Part shown: positions 1 through 9,083 of the stretch, piece by piece
Layout: every line of letters starts with the position of its first letter
Numbering within the stretch: position 1 is the stretch's first letter
Assembly: GCF_000739815.1 (NCBI RefSeq)
Contig: NZ_BBJJ01000035.1
Location: forward strand, 1 to 64,000
DNA: 64,000 nt
From: Paraburkholderia mimosarum LMG 23256 = NBRC 106338
Lineage (GTDB): Bacteria > Pseudomonadota > Gammaproteobacteria > Burkholderiales > Burkholderiaceae
Reading direction: 5' to 3'
Made by a program: the position numbers and the translations under genes
The notes under the pieces: generated by a model
What the model saw: only the letters and a program-made list of their open reading frames with translations
Database searches by the model: none
What the model was told of the DNA's origin: nothing

Positions 1-122
1 TAGTTGAAGACGAAGCGGCTTTCGCGCGCCAGCAAGCCGCTCGGGCCCTGCGGCGTATGCACTTGCAGACTGCGGATTTCACGCAGGAGCCGCTCGAGGT
101 CGAATGGGGCATCGCCTGTCAT
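1..122 (-). CDS. HipA-like toxin kinase, N-terminal fragment (runs off window)
   Basis: Forty codons are visible before the window ends. The readable part ends in GPSGLLARESRFVFN, which resembles the small N-terminal subdomain of HipA-family Ser/Thr kinases (pattern G.L.R....F.Y). Its ATG overlaps the stop of the upstream HTH gene by ATGA, the usual arrangement in hipBA toxin-antitoxin operons. Known for the family: HipA phosphorylates glutamyl-tRNA synthetase or other targets and is held inactive by HipB. The kinase core lies outside the window, so the call rests on this short match plus the HTH neighbour. Confidence 0.6.
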   Translation of the reverse strand, partial: MTGDAPFDLERLLREIRSLQVHTPQGPSGLLARESRFVFN

Positions 123-394
123 TCGTCGTCCCTGAAGATATCATTCAGGTCCTCGAGTATCACGGTATCCATGGGCCGCAAGACGACTTCGTAGCCGAGT
201 GCGTTCACGAGACGGCAGAGTTCGCGAATGCCGACGTTGCCCGCGCGTTCGGCGTTCGTAATGGTGCGGCGGGCGATGCCGGCACGATCGGCCAGCGCTT
301 GCTGGGTCAACTTGCGCGCGCGCCGGGTCGCGCGCAGCGACTCAGCGAGGCGCTCGACGTTGGAGATCGGCAAGTCGGTGTGATTTTTGCGCAT
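119..394 (-). CDS. HipB-like XRE-family HTH antitoxin/repressor
   Basis: A 91-residue protein with a Cro/XRE helix-turn-helix at about residues 18-65 (ESLRATRRARKLTQQALADR, then GIARRTITNAERAGN) and a short C-terminal tail ending DLNDIFRDDE. It should bind its own promoter and neutralise the HipA-like kinase that starts inside its stop codon. The start at 394 is the last ATG before the HTH. A perfect TATAAT lies at 410..405 on the minus strand, so transcription would begin only a few bases before this ATG; no Shine-Dalgarno is visible and the mRNA may be leaderless. An in-frame ATG at 406 is possible but overlaps the -10 box. Confidence 0.75.
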   Translation of the reverse strand: MRKNHTDLPISNVERLAESLRATRRARKLTQQALADRAGIARRTITNAERAGNVGIRELCRLVNALGYEVVLRPMDTVILEDLNDIFRDDE

Positions 395-530
395 GATGAT
401 GCGCATTATAGGTTGTCGGCGGGAATTTGCGCATAATTTTGCGCAAAACTCGCGGGGCCAGCTTAGCCCGAATGAGCGCAATTGCGCGCAAACGCGGCGC
501 CGAGGAGCGGAATGCGCAGGATCATGCGCA
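388..530 (-). promoter_or_regulatory. hipB control region: three TGCGCA-N6-TGCGCA elements and a TATAAT box
   Basis: The hexamer TGCGCA occurs in pairs exactly 12 bp apart at 388/400, 428/440 and 513/525. A further palindrome, GCGCAATTGCGC, lies at 476-487. The TATAAT box (405-410, minus strand) sits against the first pair and the second pair overlaps the expected -35 position. The outermost pair is part of a larger perfect dyad, GGAATGCGCA / TGCGCATTCC (509-534). HipB proteins bind dyads in their own promoters, so these are probable operators. The outer dyad also lies just past the end of the neighbouring ligase gene and could act as a hairpin there. Confidence 0.6.
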
Positions 531-556
531 TTCCGTCCGCGCAATGCGTTCCCGCT

Positions 557-2239
557 TTACAGCGCCCGCAATGCCGAACGCTTGAGCTTCCCAGTCTCGG
601 TTCGCGGCAGCGCGTCGATGAACGCGATCAGGCGCGGATACTTGTACGCCGCCACCGCGTTTTTCACGAAGTTCTGCAACTCGGCGACCAGCGCGTCGCT
701 CGCGTCGAAGCCTGGGCGCAGGACGACGAAGGCCTTGACCACCTGGCCACGCAGTTCGTCGGGCACGCCCGTCACCCCGCACTCGGCCACCGCAGGATGC
801 TGCATGAGCACCGTCTCGATTTCCGGCCCCGCGATGTTGTAGCCCGACGAAACGATCATGTCGTCCGAGCGCGCCTGATAGAACACGTAGCCGTCGGCGT
901 CGATCGAAACGGCGTCGCCGGGCAGATTCCAGCCGCCGCGCACGAACACCTTCTGGCGTTCGTCGGCGAGGTAGCGGCAACCGGTCGGACCGCGCACGGC
1001 GAGATTGCCCGTTACACCCGGCGCGACAGGTTGCAGATCGTTGTCCAGCGCCTGTACGACGTAACCCGGCACCGCACGCCCGATGGAGCCGGGCCGCACG
1101 TCGGCGCCCGCCGACGAAACGAAGATATGAATCAGTTCCGTGCCGCCAATGCCGTCGATCATCTCGATGCCGGTCGCCTCGTGCCACAGGTCGCGCGTGG
1201 CCTGCGGCAGCGCCTCGCCTGCCGAGACCGTCTTGCGCAGGCTGGAAAGATCGTGCTGCGCGACGAGCGGCGCCATCTGCCGATAGAACGTGGGGGCGGT
1301 GAAGACCATCGTCGCCCGAAAGCGCTCGATGGTATCGAGCAGCAGCGCCGGCGTGAGCTTCTCGATCAGCACGGTCGATGCGCCCACTCGCATCGGGAAG
1401 CACAACAAGCCGCCCAGCCCGAATGTGAACGCGAGCGGCGGCGTGCCGCAGAACACGTCATCGGCCGCGGGCTTCAGTATGTGGCGCGGGAAGAGGTCGC
1501 ACATGGCGATCACGTCGCGGTGGAAGTGCATGCAGCCCTTCGGCATGCCCGTCGTGCCGCTCGTGAAGGCGATCAGGCAGACGTCGTCGCTGGCCGTATC
1601 GCAGGCCGTGAAGTCGGCGGGCTTGTTTCTCGCCAAGGCTTCCAGCGTGCCCCGTGAACCGACGCCCGGCGAAGCGTCGCCCGGCGAAGCGTCGCCCGGC
1701 GCCTCGTCGTGGAAATAGCGGACCTGCTTCAGGCTCTCGCAGAAAAATTCGTCGGCGGGATCCATGCAGCGCGCCAGTTCTTCGGTGAGCCGCACGTCGC
1801 ACAAGGCGGCGCTAACCTGTGCCTTGTCGGCGATCTGCTTGAGCTCCTTCGCGCGCAGCAGCGGCATGGTGGGAATCACCACGAGGCCTGCCTTGAGCGA
1901 CGCGAGGAACGCGACCGCCATCTGCAGCGTGTTCGGCCCGCGCAACAGCACGCGATTGCCCGGTTGCAGTCCCATGTCTTCGACGAGCACGTGGGCACTG
2001 CGATTGACGAGCGCGAGCAGCTCGGCATATGTCGTCGCCTGGGGCTTGCCGTCGATGTCCGACCAGATGGCCGGCCGCTCGCCGTGCCCGGCCTCGATCG
2101 CGCGGTCCAGCAGCTCGACCGCGCAATTCATGCGTGCGGGGTAGGCGACGTCGGGGTTGTCGAGCAGCATGTCGGGCCACTGCGACTCGGGCGGCAGATG
2201 ATCGCGGGCGAAGGTATCGACATGGGCGGTGGGTTGCAT
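557..2239 (-). CDS. abmG: 2-aminobenzoate (anthranilate)-CoA ligase, AMP-forming
   Basis: A 560-residue ANL-superfamily acyl-CoA synthetase. The P-loop FTSGTTGMPKG is at about residues 225-235, the acyl-adenylate region DGIGGTELIHIF lies mid-protein, and the catalytic-lysine motif RTETGKLKR is near the C-terminus. It closely resembles benzoate/2-aminobenzoate-CoA ligases. Its operon with a fused 2-aminobenzoyl-CoA monooxygenase/reductase makes anthranilate the best substrate guess: anthranilate + ATP + CoA to 2-aminobenzoyl-CoA. It is the last gene of the minus-strand operon, 50 bp after the RidA gene. Residues 180-193 contain a GDASP repeat encoded by a 15-bp DNA repeat. Benzoate or salicylate cannot be excluded as substrates. 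Confidence 0.85.
   Translation of the reverse strand: MQPTAHVDTFARDHLPPESQWPDMLLDNPDVAYPARMNCAVELLDRAIEAGHGERPAIWSDIDGKPQATTYAELLALVNRSAHVLVEDMGLQPGNRVLLRGPNTLQMAVAFLASLKAGLVVIPTMPLLRAKELKQIADKAQVSAALCDVRLTEELARCMDPADEFFCESLKQVRYFHDEAPGDASPGDASPGVGSRGTLEALARNKPADFTACDTASDDVCLIAFTSGTTGMPKGCMHFHRDVIAMCDLFPRHILKPAADDVFCGTPPLAFTFGLGGLLCFPMRVGASTVLIEKLTPALLLDTIERFRATMVFTAPTFYRQMAPLVAQHDLSSLRKTVSAGEALPQATRDLWHEATGIEMIDGIGGTELIHIFVSSAGADVRPGSIGRAVPGYVVQALDNDLQPVAPGVTGNLAVRGPTGCRYLADERQKVFVRGGWNLPGDAVSIDADGYVFYQARSDDMIVSSGYNIAGPEIETVLMQHPAVAECGVTGVPDELRGQVVKAFVVLRPGFDASDALVAELQNFVKNAVAAYKYPRLIAFIDALPRTETGKLKRSALRAL
1661..1705. repeat. 15-bp tandem repeat inside the CoA-ligase gene
   Basis: Three in-frame 15-bp units (1661-1675, 1676-1690, 1691-1705; the first two differ at one position, the third at its end). 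On the minus strand they encode the GDASP repeat, apparently in a surface linker before the P-loop. Because the unit is a multiple of three, copy changes would alter linker length without a frameshift. Confidence 0.8.
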
Positions 2240-2291
2240 GGCGTCTCCGGCAGTCTGAATGGGCGGGTCGTGCTGTTGCGCTTGCCGCGGC

Positions 2292-2708
2292 CTATGCGCG
2301 CGTGAGGCGCGCGTCGTCGGGAATCACGGCCGTTGCTTCGATTTCGACCTTGGCTTCGTCTTCCATGAGGGCGACCACCTGAACCGCGCTCATCGCGATG
2401 TCGTAGTCGCCGATCAATTCGCGAAACGCTGCGCCGATCTCCTTCAGCGATGCCAGGTACTCCTTCTTGTCGGTGACATACCAGGTCATGCGCACGAGAT
2501 GCTCAGGCCTGGCGCCCGCCGCGCCCAGCACGGCGACGATATTGCGCAGCGCCTGCACGGCCTGCGCGCCGAATTCCCGGCTCGTGAAGCGTGCGTTCTC
2601 GTCCCAGCCGATCTGACCGGCGATATAGACCTGGGTGCCGGTGGCGGCCACGCCGTTGGCATAACCGCGCGGCTTGATCCAGCCTGCGGGAAGAAGGGCT
2701 TGTTTCAT
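2292..2708 (-). CDS. RidA/YjgF/Rid-family enamine-imine deaminase
   Basis: A 138-residue Rid protein, the family's usual length, with typical blocks [27 protein letters not shown] and a C-terminal [10 protein letters not shown]. Rid proteins hydrolyse reactive enamines and imines to ketones and ammonia. The arginine that usually binds the substrate carboxylate near the end (R.xxEV-type) is not obvious, so it may be a non-canonical Rid subgroup. It sits between the acyl-CoA dehydrogenase and ligase genes. In this pathway ring reduction leaves an enamine-type amino group, so a role in deaminating that CoA intermediate is attractive, but this is inference. Confidence 0.85.
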   Translation of the reverse strand: MKQALLPAGWIKPRGYANGVAATGTQVYIAGQIGWDENARFTSREFGAQAVQALRNIVAVLGAAGARPEHLVRMTWYVTDKKEYLASLKEIGAAFRELIGDYDIAMSAVQVVALMEDEAKVEIEATAVIPDDARLTRA

Positions 2709-2742
2709 GTCTCGTCCGATTCCATAGAGGGGCCGCGCAGGC

Positions 2743-3930
2743 TTACGCGGCGTTGTATTCCTTGAGCAGGTCGCGCCCGACGATGAGTTGCTGCACTTCG
2801 GTCGCGCCTTCGTAGATGCGCAGCGAGCGAATCTCGCGGTAGAGCGATTCGACGATGTTGCCGCTCTGCACGCCCATGCCGCCCCACAGCTGTACGGCCG
2901 CGTCGATCACCTGCTGCGCGCCTTCGCTTGCATGCCATTTCGCCATGGCGGCTTCGCGCGTCACGCTCTCGCCCTGGTCGCGCAGCCACGCCGCGCGATA
3001 GACGAGCAGCGCGCTGCTGTCGATGGTGAGGGCCATGTTCGCGAGCTTTGCCTGGGTCAACTGAAAGTCGCCGAGCGTCTGGTTGAACATCTTGCGCGAG
3101 GCGGCGCGCGCAAGCCCCTCGGCCATCGCGCGGCGCGCAAAGCCCAGCGAAGCCGCGGCGACCGACGTGCGGAAGATATCGAGCGTGCGCATGGCGATCT
3201 TGAAGCCTTCGCCGGGGGCGCCGAGCATCTGGCTGCGCTTCACGCGCGCGCCGGTGAAACTCAGTCGCGCGAGCGGGTGCGGCGCGATCACGTCGATTCG
3301 TTCGGCAATTTCAAGCCCAGGCGTGTCGGCATCGACCACGAAGGCGCTGATGCCGCGCGAGCCCGGCGCCTCGCCGGTGCGCGCGAACACCACGTAGAAA
3401 TCGGCGATCCCGCCGTTCGAGATCCACGTCTTTTCGCCGTCGAGCACGTAGTCGTCGCCCTCGGGGCGTGCGGCGAGCGCCATCGCGGCTACGTCGGAGC
3501 CCGCTTGCGGCTCGGAGAGCGCGAACGCAGCGATCGCCTCGCCGCGCGCGACACGCGGCAGATAGCGCGACTTCTGCGCGTCGTTGCCGGCCAGCGAGAT
3601 CGCGCCGGAGCCGAGACCCTGCATCGCGAGCGCGAAGTCGGCGAGGCCCGAGTGTTTCGCTAGCGTTTCGCGCAGCAAACAGACGGCGCGCGTATCGATC
3701 GTATCGCCATGGCCGCCGTATGCCGTACCGCCCACGCCATAGCGCAGCCAGCCGGCGTCGCCCAGTTTGCGCACCAGCGTACGGCAGGTCGCATCGACAT
3801 CGTCGTGCGGCACGTGCGAGAGATGCTCACGCGCCCAGGTCTCGATTCCCGCAGCCAGCGCGCGATGACGATCTTCGAAGAAAGGCCACGCGAGCGGGTC
3901 GTGAAGGTTGGTTTGTGCGGCAGCGTTCAA
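2743..3930 (-). CDS. acyl-CoA dehydrogenase (CoA-thioester ring-cleavage branch)
   Basis: A 395-residue acyl-CoA dehydrogenase with the FAD/acyl-CoA blocks [17 protein letters not shown] and [19 protein letters not shown] and the C-terminal block [18 protein letters not shown]. The family oxidises acyl-CoA to enoyl-CoA, passing electrons to ETF. The best start is TTG at 3930, directly after the TGA of the enoyl-CoA hydratase gene, giving [15 protein letters not shown]. Upstream in-frame codons lie inside the hydratase gene and encode an Arg-rich stretch unlike the family. It probably carries out the beta-oxidation-like oxidation of the partly reduced cyclohexene-carboxyl-CoA made from anthranilate. 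Confidence 0.85.
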   Translation of the reverse strand: MNAAAQTNLHDPLAWPFFEDRHRALAAGIETWAREHLSHVPHDDVDATCRTLVRKLGDAGWLRYGVGGTAYGGHGDTIDTRAVCLLRETLAKHSGLADFALAMQGLGSGAISLAGNDAQKSRYLPRVARGEAIAAFALSEPQAGSDVAAMALAARPEGDDYVLDGEKTWISNGGIADFYVVFARTGEAPGSRGISAFVVDADTPGLEIAERIDVIAPHPLARLSFTGARVKRSQMLGAPGEGFKIAMRTLDIFRTSVAAASLGFARRAMAEGLARAASRKMFNQTLGDFQLTQAKLANMALTIDSSALLVYRAAWLRDQGESVTREAAMAKWHASEGAQQVIDAAVQLWGGMGVQSGNIVESLYREIRSLRIYEGATEVQQLIVGRDLLKEYNAA

Positions 3931-3931
3931 T

Positions 3932-4786
3932 TCAGTCCCCCTCGAAAACCGGACGCGTCTTCGCCGCGAACGCCTCATAGGCCCGGCCGAAATCGCGCGT
4001 GGCCATGCAGATCGCCTGCGCCTGGGCCTCGGATTCGATGGCCTCGTCGATGCTCATGGTCCATTCCTGATGCAGCATCGTCTTGGTGATGCCGTGTGCG
4101 AAAGTCGGGCCCGACGCGAGATCGGCGGCGAGCTTCTGGGCATCGGCGAGCAGCGTCTCGGGGTCGCAGAGGCGGTTGTAGAAACCCCACGCATGACCTT
4201 CCTCGCCGCTCGCGGAGCGCCCCGTATAAAGCAGTTCCGCGGCGCGGCCCTGCCCGATGATGCGCGGCAGGATCGCGCACGCGCCCATGTCGCAGCCCGC
4301 GAGTCCCACGCGCGTGAAGAGAAACGCGAGCTTGCTGCGTGCCGTGGCATAGCGCATGTCGGAGGCCATTGCGAGAATCGCGCCCGCGCCGGCGCACACG
4401 CCGTCCACGGCGGCGATGAGCGGCTGCGGGCAGTGCCGCATCGCTTTGACGAGATCGCCCGTCATACGCGTGAACATCAGCAGTTCCGGCATCGGCAGAT
4501 CGACGAGCGGCGCGATGATGTCGTGCACGTCGCCGCCCGAACAGAAGTTCTCGCCGGCGCCGTGCAGCACGACGGCTTTCACGTCGGTTGCATAGGCGAG
4601 CTGGCGAAAGAGATCGCGTAGTTCTGCATAAGATTCGAACGTAAGCGGATTCTTGCGCTCGGGGCGGTTGAGCGTGATGGTCGCGACGCGGCTCTCTACA
4701 GACCAGCCAAAGTGTTTAGCCTGATAGCCCGCAAGCGTCACGCGGTTGCCTGCGAAGAGCGCGTCGGCGCTGGAACGTGTCGTCAA
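3932..4786 (-). CDS. enoyl-CoA hydratase/isomerase family protein
   Basis: A 284-residue crotonase-fold protein. The oxyanion-hole blocks are [15 protein letters not shown] and [16 protein letters not shown], followed by [18 protein letters not shown]. In crotonases this last block normally carries a catalytic glutamate; here Asp and Gly occupy the nearby positions, so the exact reaction (hydration, isomerisation or ring hydrolysis) is uncertain. It lies between the MarR gene (33-bp gap) and the acyl-CoA dehydrogenase, whose TTG start follows directly. Likely role: hydration or ring-opening step on the 2-aminobenzoate-derived CoA ester. Confidence 0.85.
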   Translation of the reverse strand: MTTRSSADALFAGNRVTLAGYQAKHFGWSVESRVATITLNRPERKNPLTFESYAELRDLFRQLAYATDVKAVVLHGAGENFCSGGDVHDIIAPLVDLPMPELLMFTRMTGDLVKAMRHCPQPLIAAVDGVCAGAGAILAMASDMRYATARSKLAFLFTRVGLAGCDMGACAILPRIIGQGRAAELLYTGRSASGEEGHAWGFYNRLCDPETLLADAQKLAADLASGPTFAHGITKTMLHQEWTMSIDEAIESEAQAQAICMATRDFGRAYEAFAAKTRPVFEGD

Positions 4787-4819
4787 GATATGTCTCCTGT
4801 CTATCTGCTCCGCGCGGCT

Positions 4820-5383
4820 TCAGCCTTCGATGCCGTTGCGCAGATGTTGTTTGAGCTTGCCGAGGCGCTCGTGCATCTTCGACTTCTCGTCGAGCGAGAG
4901 GCCGCCGAATAGTTCCACGACCCATTGCTCGTGCGCTGCCGCCATGCGGTCGAAGAGGGCGCGTCCCTCGGGTGTGAGGCGCACCGCGAACGAGCGCCGG
5001 TCGTCGGGGGCGACGTCGCGCACGACGAGGCCTTCTTTTTCGAGCTGATCGGTAATGCCGGTGACGTTTCCGCCCGTCACCATCAAGCGGCGCGAGAGTT
5101 CGGTCATGCGCAGGCCTTCGGGGTGGCGCTCTAGTTGCGCCATCAAGTCGAAGCGCGGCAGCGTCGTGTCGAATTCGGCGCGCAGACGGCGGCGCAACTC
5201 GGCCTGCACGAGGTTCGTCGTGGTGAGCAGGCGCAGCCACAGGCGCAGGCCCATGTGGCTGTCGGCACCCGTGCTCATTTCCATGTCGACGACGTTCTCG
5301 GCCGGCTTCTCTACGCCCTTGCGCGGCGCTTTCGTTGCGGCCTTCGCGGTGGCGTTCTTGCGCGTGGATGCGGGCGAGGTCAT
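4820..5383 (-). CDS. MarR-family regulator of the 2-aminobenzoate operon
   Basis: A 187-residue protein with an unusual N-terminal tail rich in Lys, Ala and Thr (about 45 residues, [20 protein letters not shown]) before the winged-helix domain ([20 protein letters not shown], then the wing [17 protein letters not shown]). The start at 5383 overlaps the SDR stop by ATGA, giving translational coupling inside the operon it probably controls. The perfect dyad over the operon promoter (8565-8578) is the obvious binding site. By analogy with MarR regulators of aromatic-CoA pathways, 2-aminobenzoyl-CoA is a plausible inducer; this is inference. Confidence 0.85.
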   Translation of the reverse strand: MTSPASTRKNATAKAATKAPRKGVEKPAENVVDMEMSTGADSHMGLRLWLRLLTTTNLVQAELRRRLRAEFDTTLPRFDLMAQLERHPEGLRMTELSRRLMVTGGNVTGITDQLEKEGLVVRDVAPDDRRSFAVRLTPEGRALFDRMAAAHEQWVVELFGGLSLDEKSKMHERLGKLKQHLRNGIEG

Positions 5384-6159
5384 GTGATTTCTCCACCTGA
5401 GACGGAAATGGACTGGCCCGTGATCGCGGACGATCCGGGTGCGCAGAGCCACAGCACCGCGTTAGCGACTTCGTCGGGCGTGACGAACCGCTGCTGCGGG
5501 TTGTGGCGCACGAGGATGCTACGCGCTTCAGCCTCGCTGCGTGAAGTCTTGCGCGTGATCTGTTCGAGCGACGCCTGGAGCAACTCCGTTTCCGTATAGC
5601 CGGGGCAGACGGCGTTCACGGTCACGCCCTGGGTGGCCACTTCGAGCGCAAGCGCGCGCGTCATGCCGATCACGCCATGTTTCGAGGCGCAGTAGGCGGC
5701 GACATACGGATAGCCGACCTGGCCCGCCGTGCTCGCGACGTTGACGATGCGCCCCGCCTTGCGCGCGAGCATGGCGGGCAGCACCGCCCGCGTGCAAAGA
5801 AACGCGCCCGTGAGATTGACGTCGAGCATGCGCTTCCACAGCGCGAGGTCGGTTTGCGTGAACGGCGCGGCCTGGGCCTGGCCTGCGTTGTTGACGAGGA
5901 TATCCACGGCGCCAAGTTTTTCTGCGGCTCGCGAGAACGCTGCGTTCACGGCGCTTTCGTCGGTGATATCGGTGCTCACGCAGGCCACGTTTTCGCCGCC
6001 GCCTAGCGCCGCACGCTGCGCATCGAGCCGCGCGGCATCGCGCCCCATCAGCGTGACGCGGGCGCCGGCACGCAGGAGGGCAGCAGCCGTTGCGGCGCCG
6101 ATGCCGCTGCCGCCGCCCGTGACGACGGCGTGACGATCGTTGAGGATTGCCTGGTTCAT
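5380..6159 (-). CDS. SDR-family 3-hydroxyacyl-CoA dehydrogenase
   Basis: A 259-residue short-chain dehydrogenase: TGGGSGIG at residues 12-19, NNAG, catalytic Ser (NVASTAGQ) and YCASK. The C-terminal IT.Q.ISVSGG is typical of FabG/3-hydroxyacyl-CoA dehydrogenase relatives. The start at 6159 is two bases after the TGA of the monooxygenase/reductase gene. Position and family fit NAD-dependent oxidation of the hydroxyacyl-CoA made by the hydratase two genes downstream. Confidence 0.85.
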   Translation of the reverse strand: MNQAILNDRHAVVTGGGSGIGAATAAALLRAGARVTLMGRDAARLDAQRAALGGGENVACVSTDITDESAVNAAFSRAAEKLGAVDILVNNAGQAQAAPFTQTDLALWKRMLDVNLTGAFLCTRAVLPAMLARKAGRIVNVASTAGQVGYPYVAAYCASKHGVIGMTRALALEVATQGVTVNAVCPGYTETELLQASLEQITRKTSRSEAEARSILVRHNPQQRFVTPDEVANAVLWLCAPGSSAITGQSISVSGGEIT

Positions 6160-6161
6160 GC

Positions 6162-8522
6162 TCACACCGTTCCTTCTGCGCGTTGTGCGCGCTCGAGTGG
6201 CGAAAGCCCAGCGGCCGCGGCGGCTGCCGCACGCTCGCGCTCTATGTTGCGCTCCAGTTGCGTCTTGGCGGCCGTGTACTGGTGCGGCCACTTGATGTCG
6301 AGGTAGCCAATGCGCGCGGCTTCCGTGAGCGTCCACGACGGATTGGCCAGATGCGGCCGCGCCACGGCGCACAAATCGGCGCGCCCCGCCGCAATGATGC
6401 CGTTCACGTGATCGGCTTCGGAAATCGCGCCCACGGCAATCGTCGCGATTCCGGCTTCGTTGCGGATGCGATCGGCGAAGGGCGTCTGGAACATGCGGCC
6501 ATAGACGGGCTTTTCTTCCTTGCTCACCTGACCCGAGGAAACGTCGATCATGTCCGCACCCGCCGCCTTGAAGGCGCGCGCGATCTCGATGGCGTCGTCG
6601 GGCGTGTTGCCGCCTTCCACCCAGTCGTGTGCCGAAACGCGCACCGAAATCGGCTTGTCGTCGGGCCATACCGCGCGAATCGCCCTGAAAATTTCGAGCG
6701 GATAACGCAGGCGATTCTCGATCGAGCCGCCGTATTCATCCGTGCGCTGGTTCGTAAGCGGCGAGAGAAAGCTCGAAAGCAGATAGCCGTGCGCGCAGTG
6801 CAATTCGAGCCAGTCGAAGCCCGCCTCGACTGCCATTTGCGCGGCGCGCACGAATTGCGCCTCGATTTCGCGCAGTTCTTCCTTGCTGGCCTCGTGCGAC
6901 CACTGGCTCACGCCGCGCAAGTATTGTTGCGGCGAAGCGGAGACGAGCGGCCAGTTGCCGTCGTCGAGCGGCTGGTCGATGCCTTCCCAGGCCACGCGCG
7001 TCGAGCCTTTGGCGCCCGAGTGACCGAGTTGCACGCCGATCTTCGCGTCCGAGTTCGTATGCACGAAATCGACGATGCGCTTCCAGGCCTGCAGATGCTC
7101 TGGCGCATACATGCCCGGACAGGCGGGGGTGATGCGCGCCTCGGGCGAAACGCAGGTCATCTCGGTCATGACGAGCGCAGCGCCGCCCATGGCGCGCGCG
7201 CCGAGATGCATGAGATGGTAGTCGCCGGCCACGCCGTCATGCGCCGAATACTGCGCCATGGGCGAAACGATCACGCGGTTCTTCAGCGTGACGCCGCGCA
7301 CGGTATAGGGCGTGAACATCGGCGGCACTGCGCGCGCCTCGCCACCCGCGCGCTGCGCGAGCCACGCTTCGAAACCGGAGAGATAGCTGGCGTCGCGCTC
7401 GCGCAGATTTTCGTGCGAGATGCGCTGCGAGCGCGTGAGCAGCGAATAGGCAAACTGCTCCGGCTCGAACTTCGCGTAGCGGTCCACGTGCTCGAACCAC
7501 TCCGTGGAGTTGCGCGCGGCGTTCTGGATGCGCAGCACGTCCACGCTGCGCACGTTCGTATAGTGCGTGAGCGCCGCGCGCAGATCGCCGGGGTGCGCTT
7601 CCATGCTGTTGGCGAGTTCGATGGCGTCTTCCAGTGCGAGCTTCGTGCCCGAGCCGATCGAGAAGTGCGCAGTGTGCGCCGCGTCGCCCATCAGCACGAC
7701 GGGCGTTTGTTTGCCGTCGGCCGCGGTTTTCCAGTGCACCCATTCGCGATTGACCACGCGCGGAAAGCGGATCCATTGCGCCGAGCCGCGCAGATGCGAC
7801 GCGTTCGAGCGCAGCGCGTGACCGTCGAGATAGCGCGCGAACAGCTTTTCGCAGAACGCGATGCTGTCTTCCTTGCTCATGGTCTCGAGCCCCGCCGCGC
7901 GCCATACGTGATCGGGTGTTTCGACGATGAACGTGGAGGTGTTGTCGTCGAAGCGATAGGCATGCGCCTGGAACCAGCCCCATTCGGTTTCTTCGAATGC
8001 GAACGTGAAGGCGTCGAAGAGCTTCGACGTGCCGAGCCACACGAAGCGGCAATTGCGCAGATCGATATCGGGCTGATAGGTGGCGGCGTACTTCTGACGC
8101 GTGGCGCTGTTCAGTCCGTCGCTCGCGATGATGAGGTCGGCCTGGGTTATGTCGTCGTCCGTGATCTGCGATTCGAATACGAGCTTCACGCCGAGCGCTT
8201 CGCAGCGCGCCTGCAGGATATTGAGGAGACGTTTGCGGCCAATGCCGCAGAAGCCGTGCCCCGACGAGCGGACCGAGCGGCCGCGAAAATGAATCTCGAT
8301 GTCGTCCCAATGATTGAAGGCGTCGAGAATTTCTCCGGCGCTTTCGGGGTCGGCCGCGCGCAGGTTTCCGAGCGTTTGGTCCGAGAACACCACGCCCCAG
8401 CCGAAGGTGTCGTACGGGCGGTTTCGTTCAATCACGGTGACTTCGTAACCGGGGTGACGCCGCTTCATCAAGAGGCCGAAATAGAGGCCTGCCGGCCCGC
8501 CGCCAATGCAAACAATGCGCAT
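6162..8522 (-). CDS. fused 2-aminobenzoyl-CoA monooxygenase/reductase (salicylyl-CoA 5-hydroxylase-like)
   Basis: A 786-residue flavoprotein with two domains. Residues 1 to about 390 are a class A FAD hydroxylase ([14 protein letters not shown] near the N-terminus, [18 protein letters not shown] mid-domain). Residues about 395-786 are an Old Yellow Enzyme-type FMN domain ([49 protein letters not shown]). This is the architecture described for Azoarcus evansii 2-aminobenzoyl-CoA monooxygenase/reductase, which hydroxylates and then reduces the ring of the CoA ester. It is the first gene of the operon. Databases often label it bifunctional salicylyl-CoA 5-hydroxylase/oxidoreductase; the ligase, RidA and beta-oxidation neighbours favour the anthranilate reading. 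Confidence 0.88.
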   Translation of the reverse strand: MRIVCIGGGPAGLYFGLLMKRRHPGYEVTVIERNRPYDTFGWGVVFSDQTLGNLRAADPESAGEILDAFNHWDDIEIHFRGRSVRSSGHGFCGIGRKRLLNILQARCEALGVKLVFESQITDDDITQADLIIASDGLNSATRQKYAATYQPDIDLRNCRFVWLGTSKLFDAFTFAFEETEWGWFQAHAYRFDDNTSTFIVETPDHVWRAAGLETMSKEDSIAFCEKLFARYLDGHALRSNASHLRGSAQWIRFPRVVNREWVHWKTAADGKQTPVVLMGDAAHTAHFSIGSGTKLALEDAIELANSMEAHPGDLRAALTHYTNVRSVDVLRIQNAARNSTEWFEHVDRYAKFEPEQFAYSLLTRSQRISHENLRERDASYLSGFEAWLAQRAGGEARAVPPMFTPYTVRGVTLKNRVIVSPMAQYSAHDGVAGDYHLMHLGARAMGGAALVMTEMTCVSPEARITPACPGMYAPEHLQAWKRIVDFVHTNSDAKIGVQLGHSGAKGSTRVAWEGIDQPLDDGNWPLVSASPQQYLRGVSQWSHEASKEELREIEAQFVRAAQMAVEAGFDWLELHCAHGYLLSSFLSPLTNQRTDEYGGSIENRLRYPLEIFRAIRAVWPDDKPISVRVSAHDWVEGGNTPDDAIEIARAFKAAGADMIDVSSGQVSKEEKPVYGRMFQTPFADRIRNEAGIATIAVGAISEADHVNGIIAAGRADLCAVARPHLANPSWTLTEAARIGYLDIKWPHQYTAAKTQLERNIERERAAAAAAAGLSPLERAQRAEGTV

Positions 8523-8561
8523 GCTCGCTCCTTCGTTTACCTTCGTTCAGACCGCAGGGAC

Positions 8562-8590
8562 AATGTAAATTGATTTACTTTAGGTGTCAA
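8562..8590 (-). promoter_or_regulatory. sigma70 promoter with MarR-type operator for the 2-aminobenzoate operon
   Basis: On the minus strand a perfect -35 TTGACA (8590..8585) and -10 TACATT (8567..8562) are separated by exactly 17 bp. The dyad GTAAAT-TG-ATTTAC (8565-8578, perfect 6-bp arms) covers half the -10 box and the adjoining spacer, an arrangement suited to repression. The start codon of the first gene is 40 bp downstream of the -10 box. The operon-encoded MarR protein is the likely ligand. Confidence 0.8.
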
Positions 8591-9083
8591 GTAACTCGAC
8601 GGGGAGGGCGGGATGACCCTGGGCGCGGCAACAAAAATCCGCCAATTCGCCGGAACCCTTGGGGCACGCACGGCGTCCATCCGGCATGACTCGCGCAAAG
8701 GACGCATGCATTGCTTTCGGACGCCTTCCAGCGGCCGTGACGGGGCGGAAGCGATGTCGTCGGATGCGGCACCAGAAAAGGGCGGGTGCTGTCCTGGTGG
8801 GCATGCTGCGCACCGTTCGGGCATGTGCGGGCGGCTGCGTGAGCGCATCGCGCACGGGAAATGCTTAGCATGGGTTGCTCAGCCGGAATCCGCGTGGAGC
8901 TGGCATCAAATTCGCATAGTGGCGCGGGGCTTTCGCGCCGGCTATTACGAAACCCTTTCATGCGCAACGCAGTGGGTGGCGAATCGATCAGGCATCCTTA
9001 CAAATAGAAGCTGACAGCTTCATCGAATCGCGACCGTGAATCCCTTCAATCGTAATCTTCGGCACGAACGGGAGTCGTCTTTG
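8591..9083. other. gap of about 490 bp with no convincing gene
   Basis: This stretch lies between the divergent anthranilate operon promoter and the OpgC-like gene. Several open frames cross it on both strands, but none has a recognisable domain, a good ribosome-binding site or plausible composition. The only signals are the operon promoter at its left edge and the Shine-Dalgarno GGGAG before 9084 at its right edge. Confidence 0.6.

Noticed and set aside
6147-8573. An 808-codon open frame on the plus strand
   Set aside because: It is exactly antisense to the monooxygenase/reductase gene. Long antisense frames are expected in GC-rich DNA, and its protein has no domain and a shadow-type composition rich in Arg, Ala and His.
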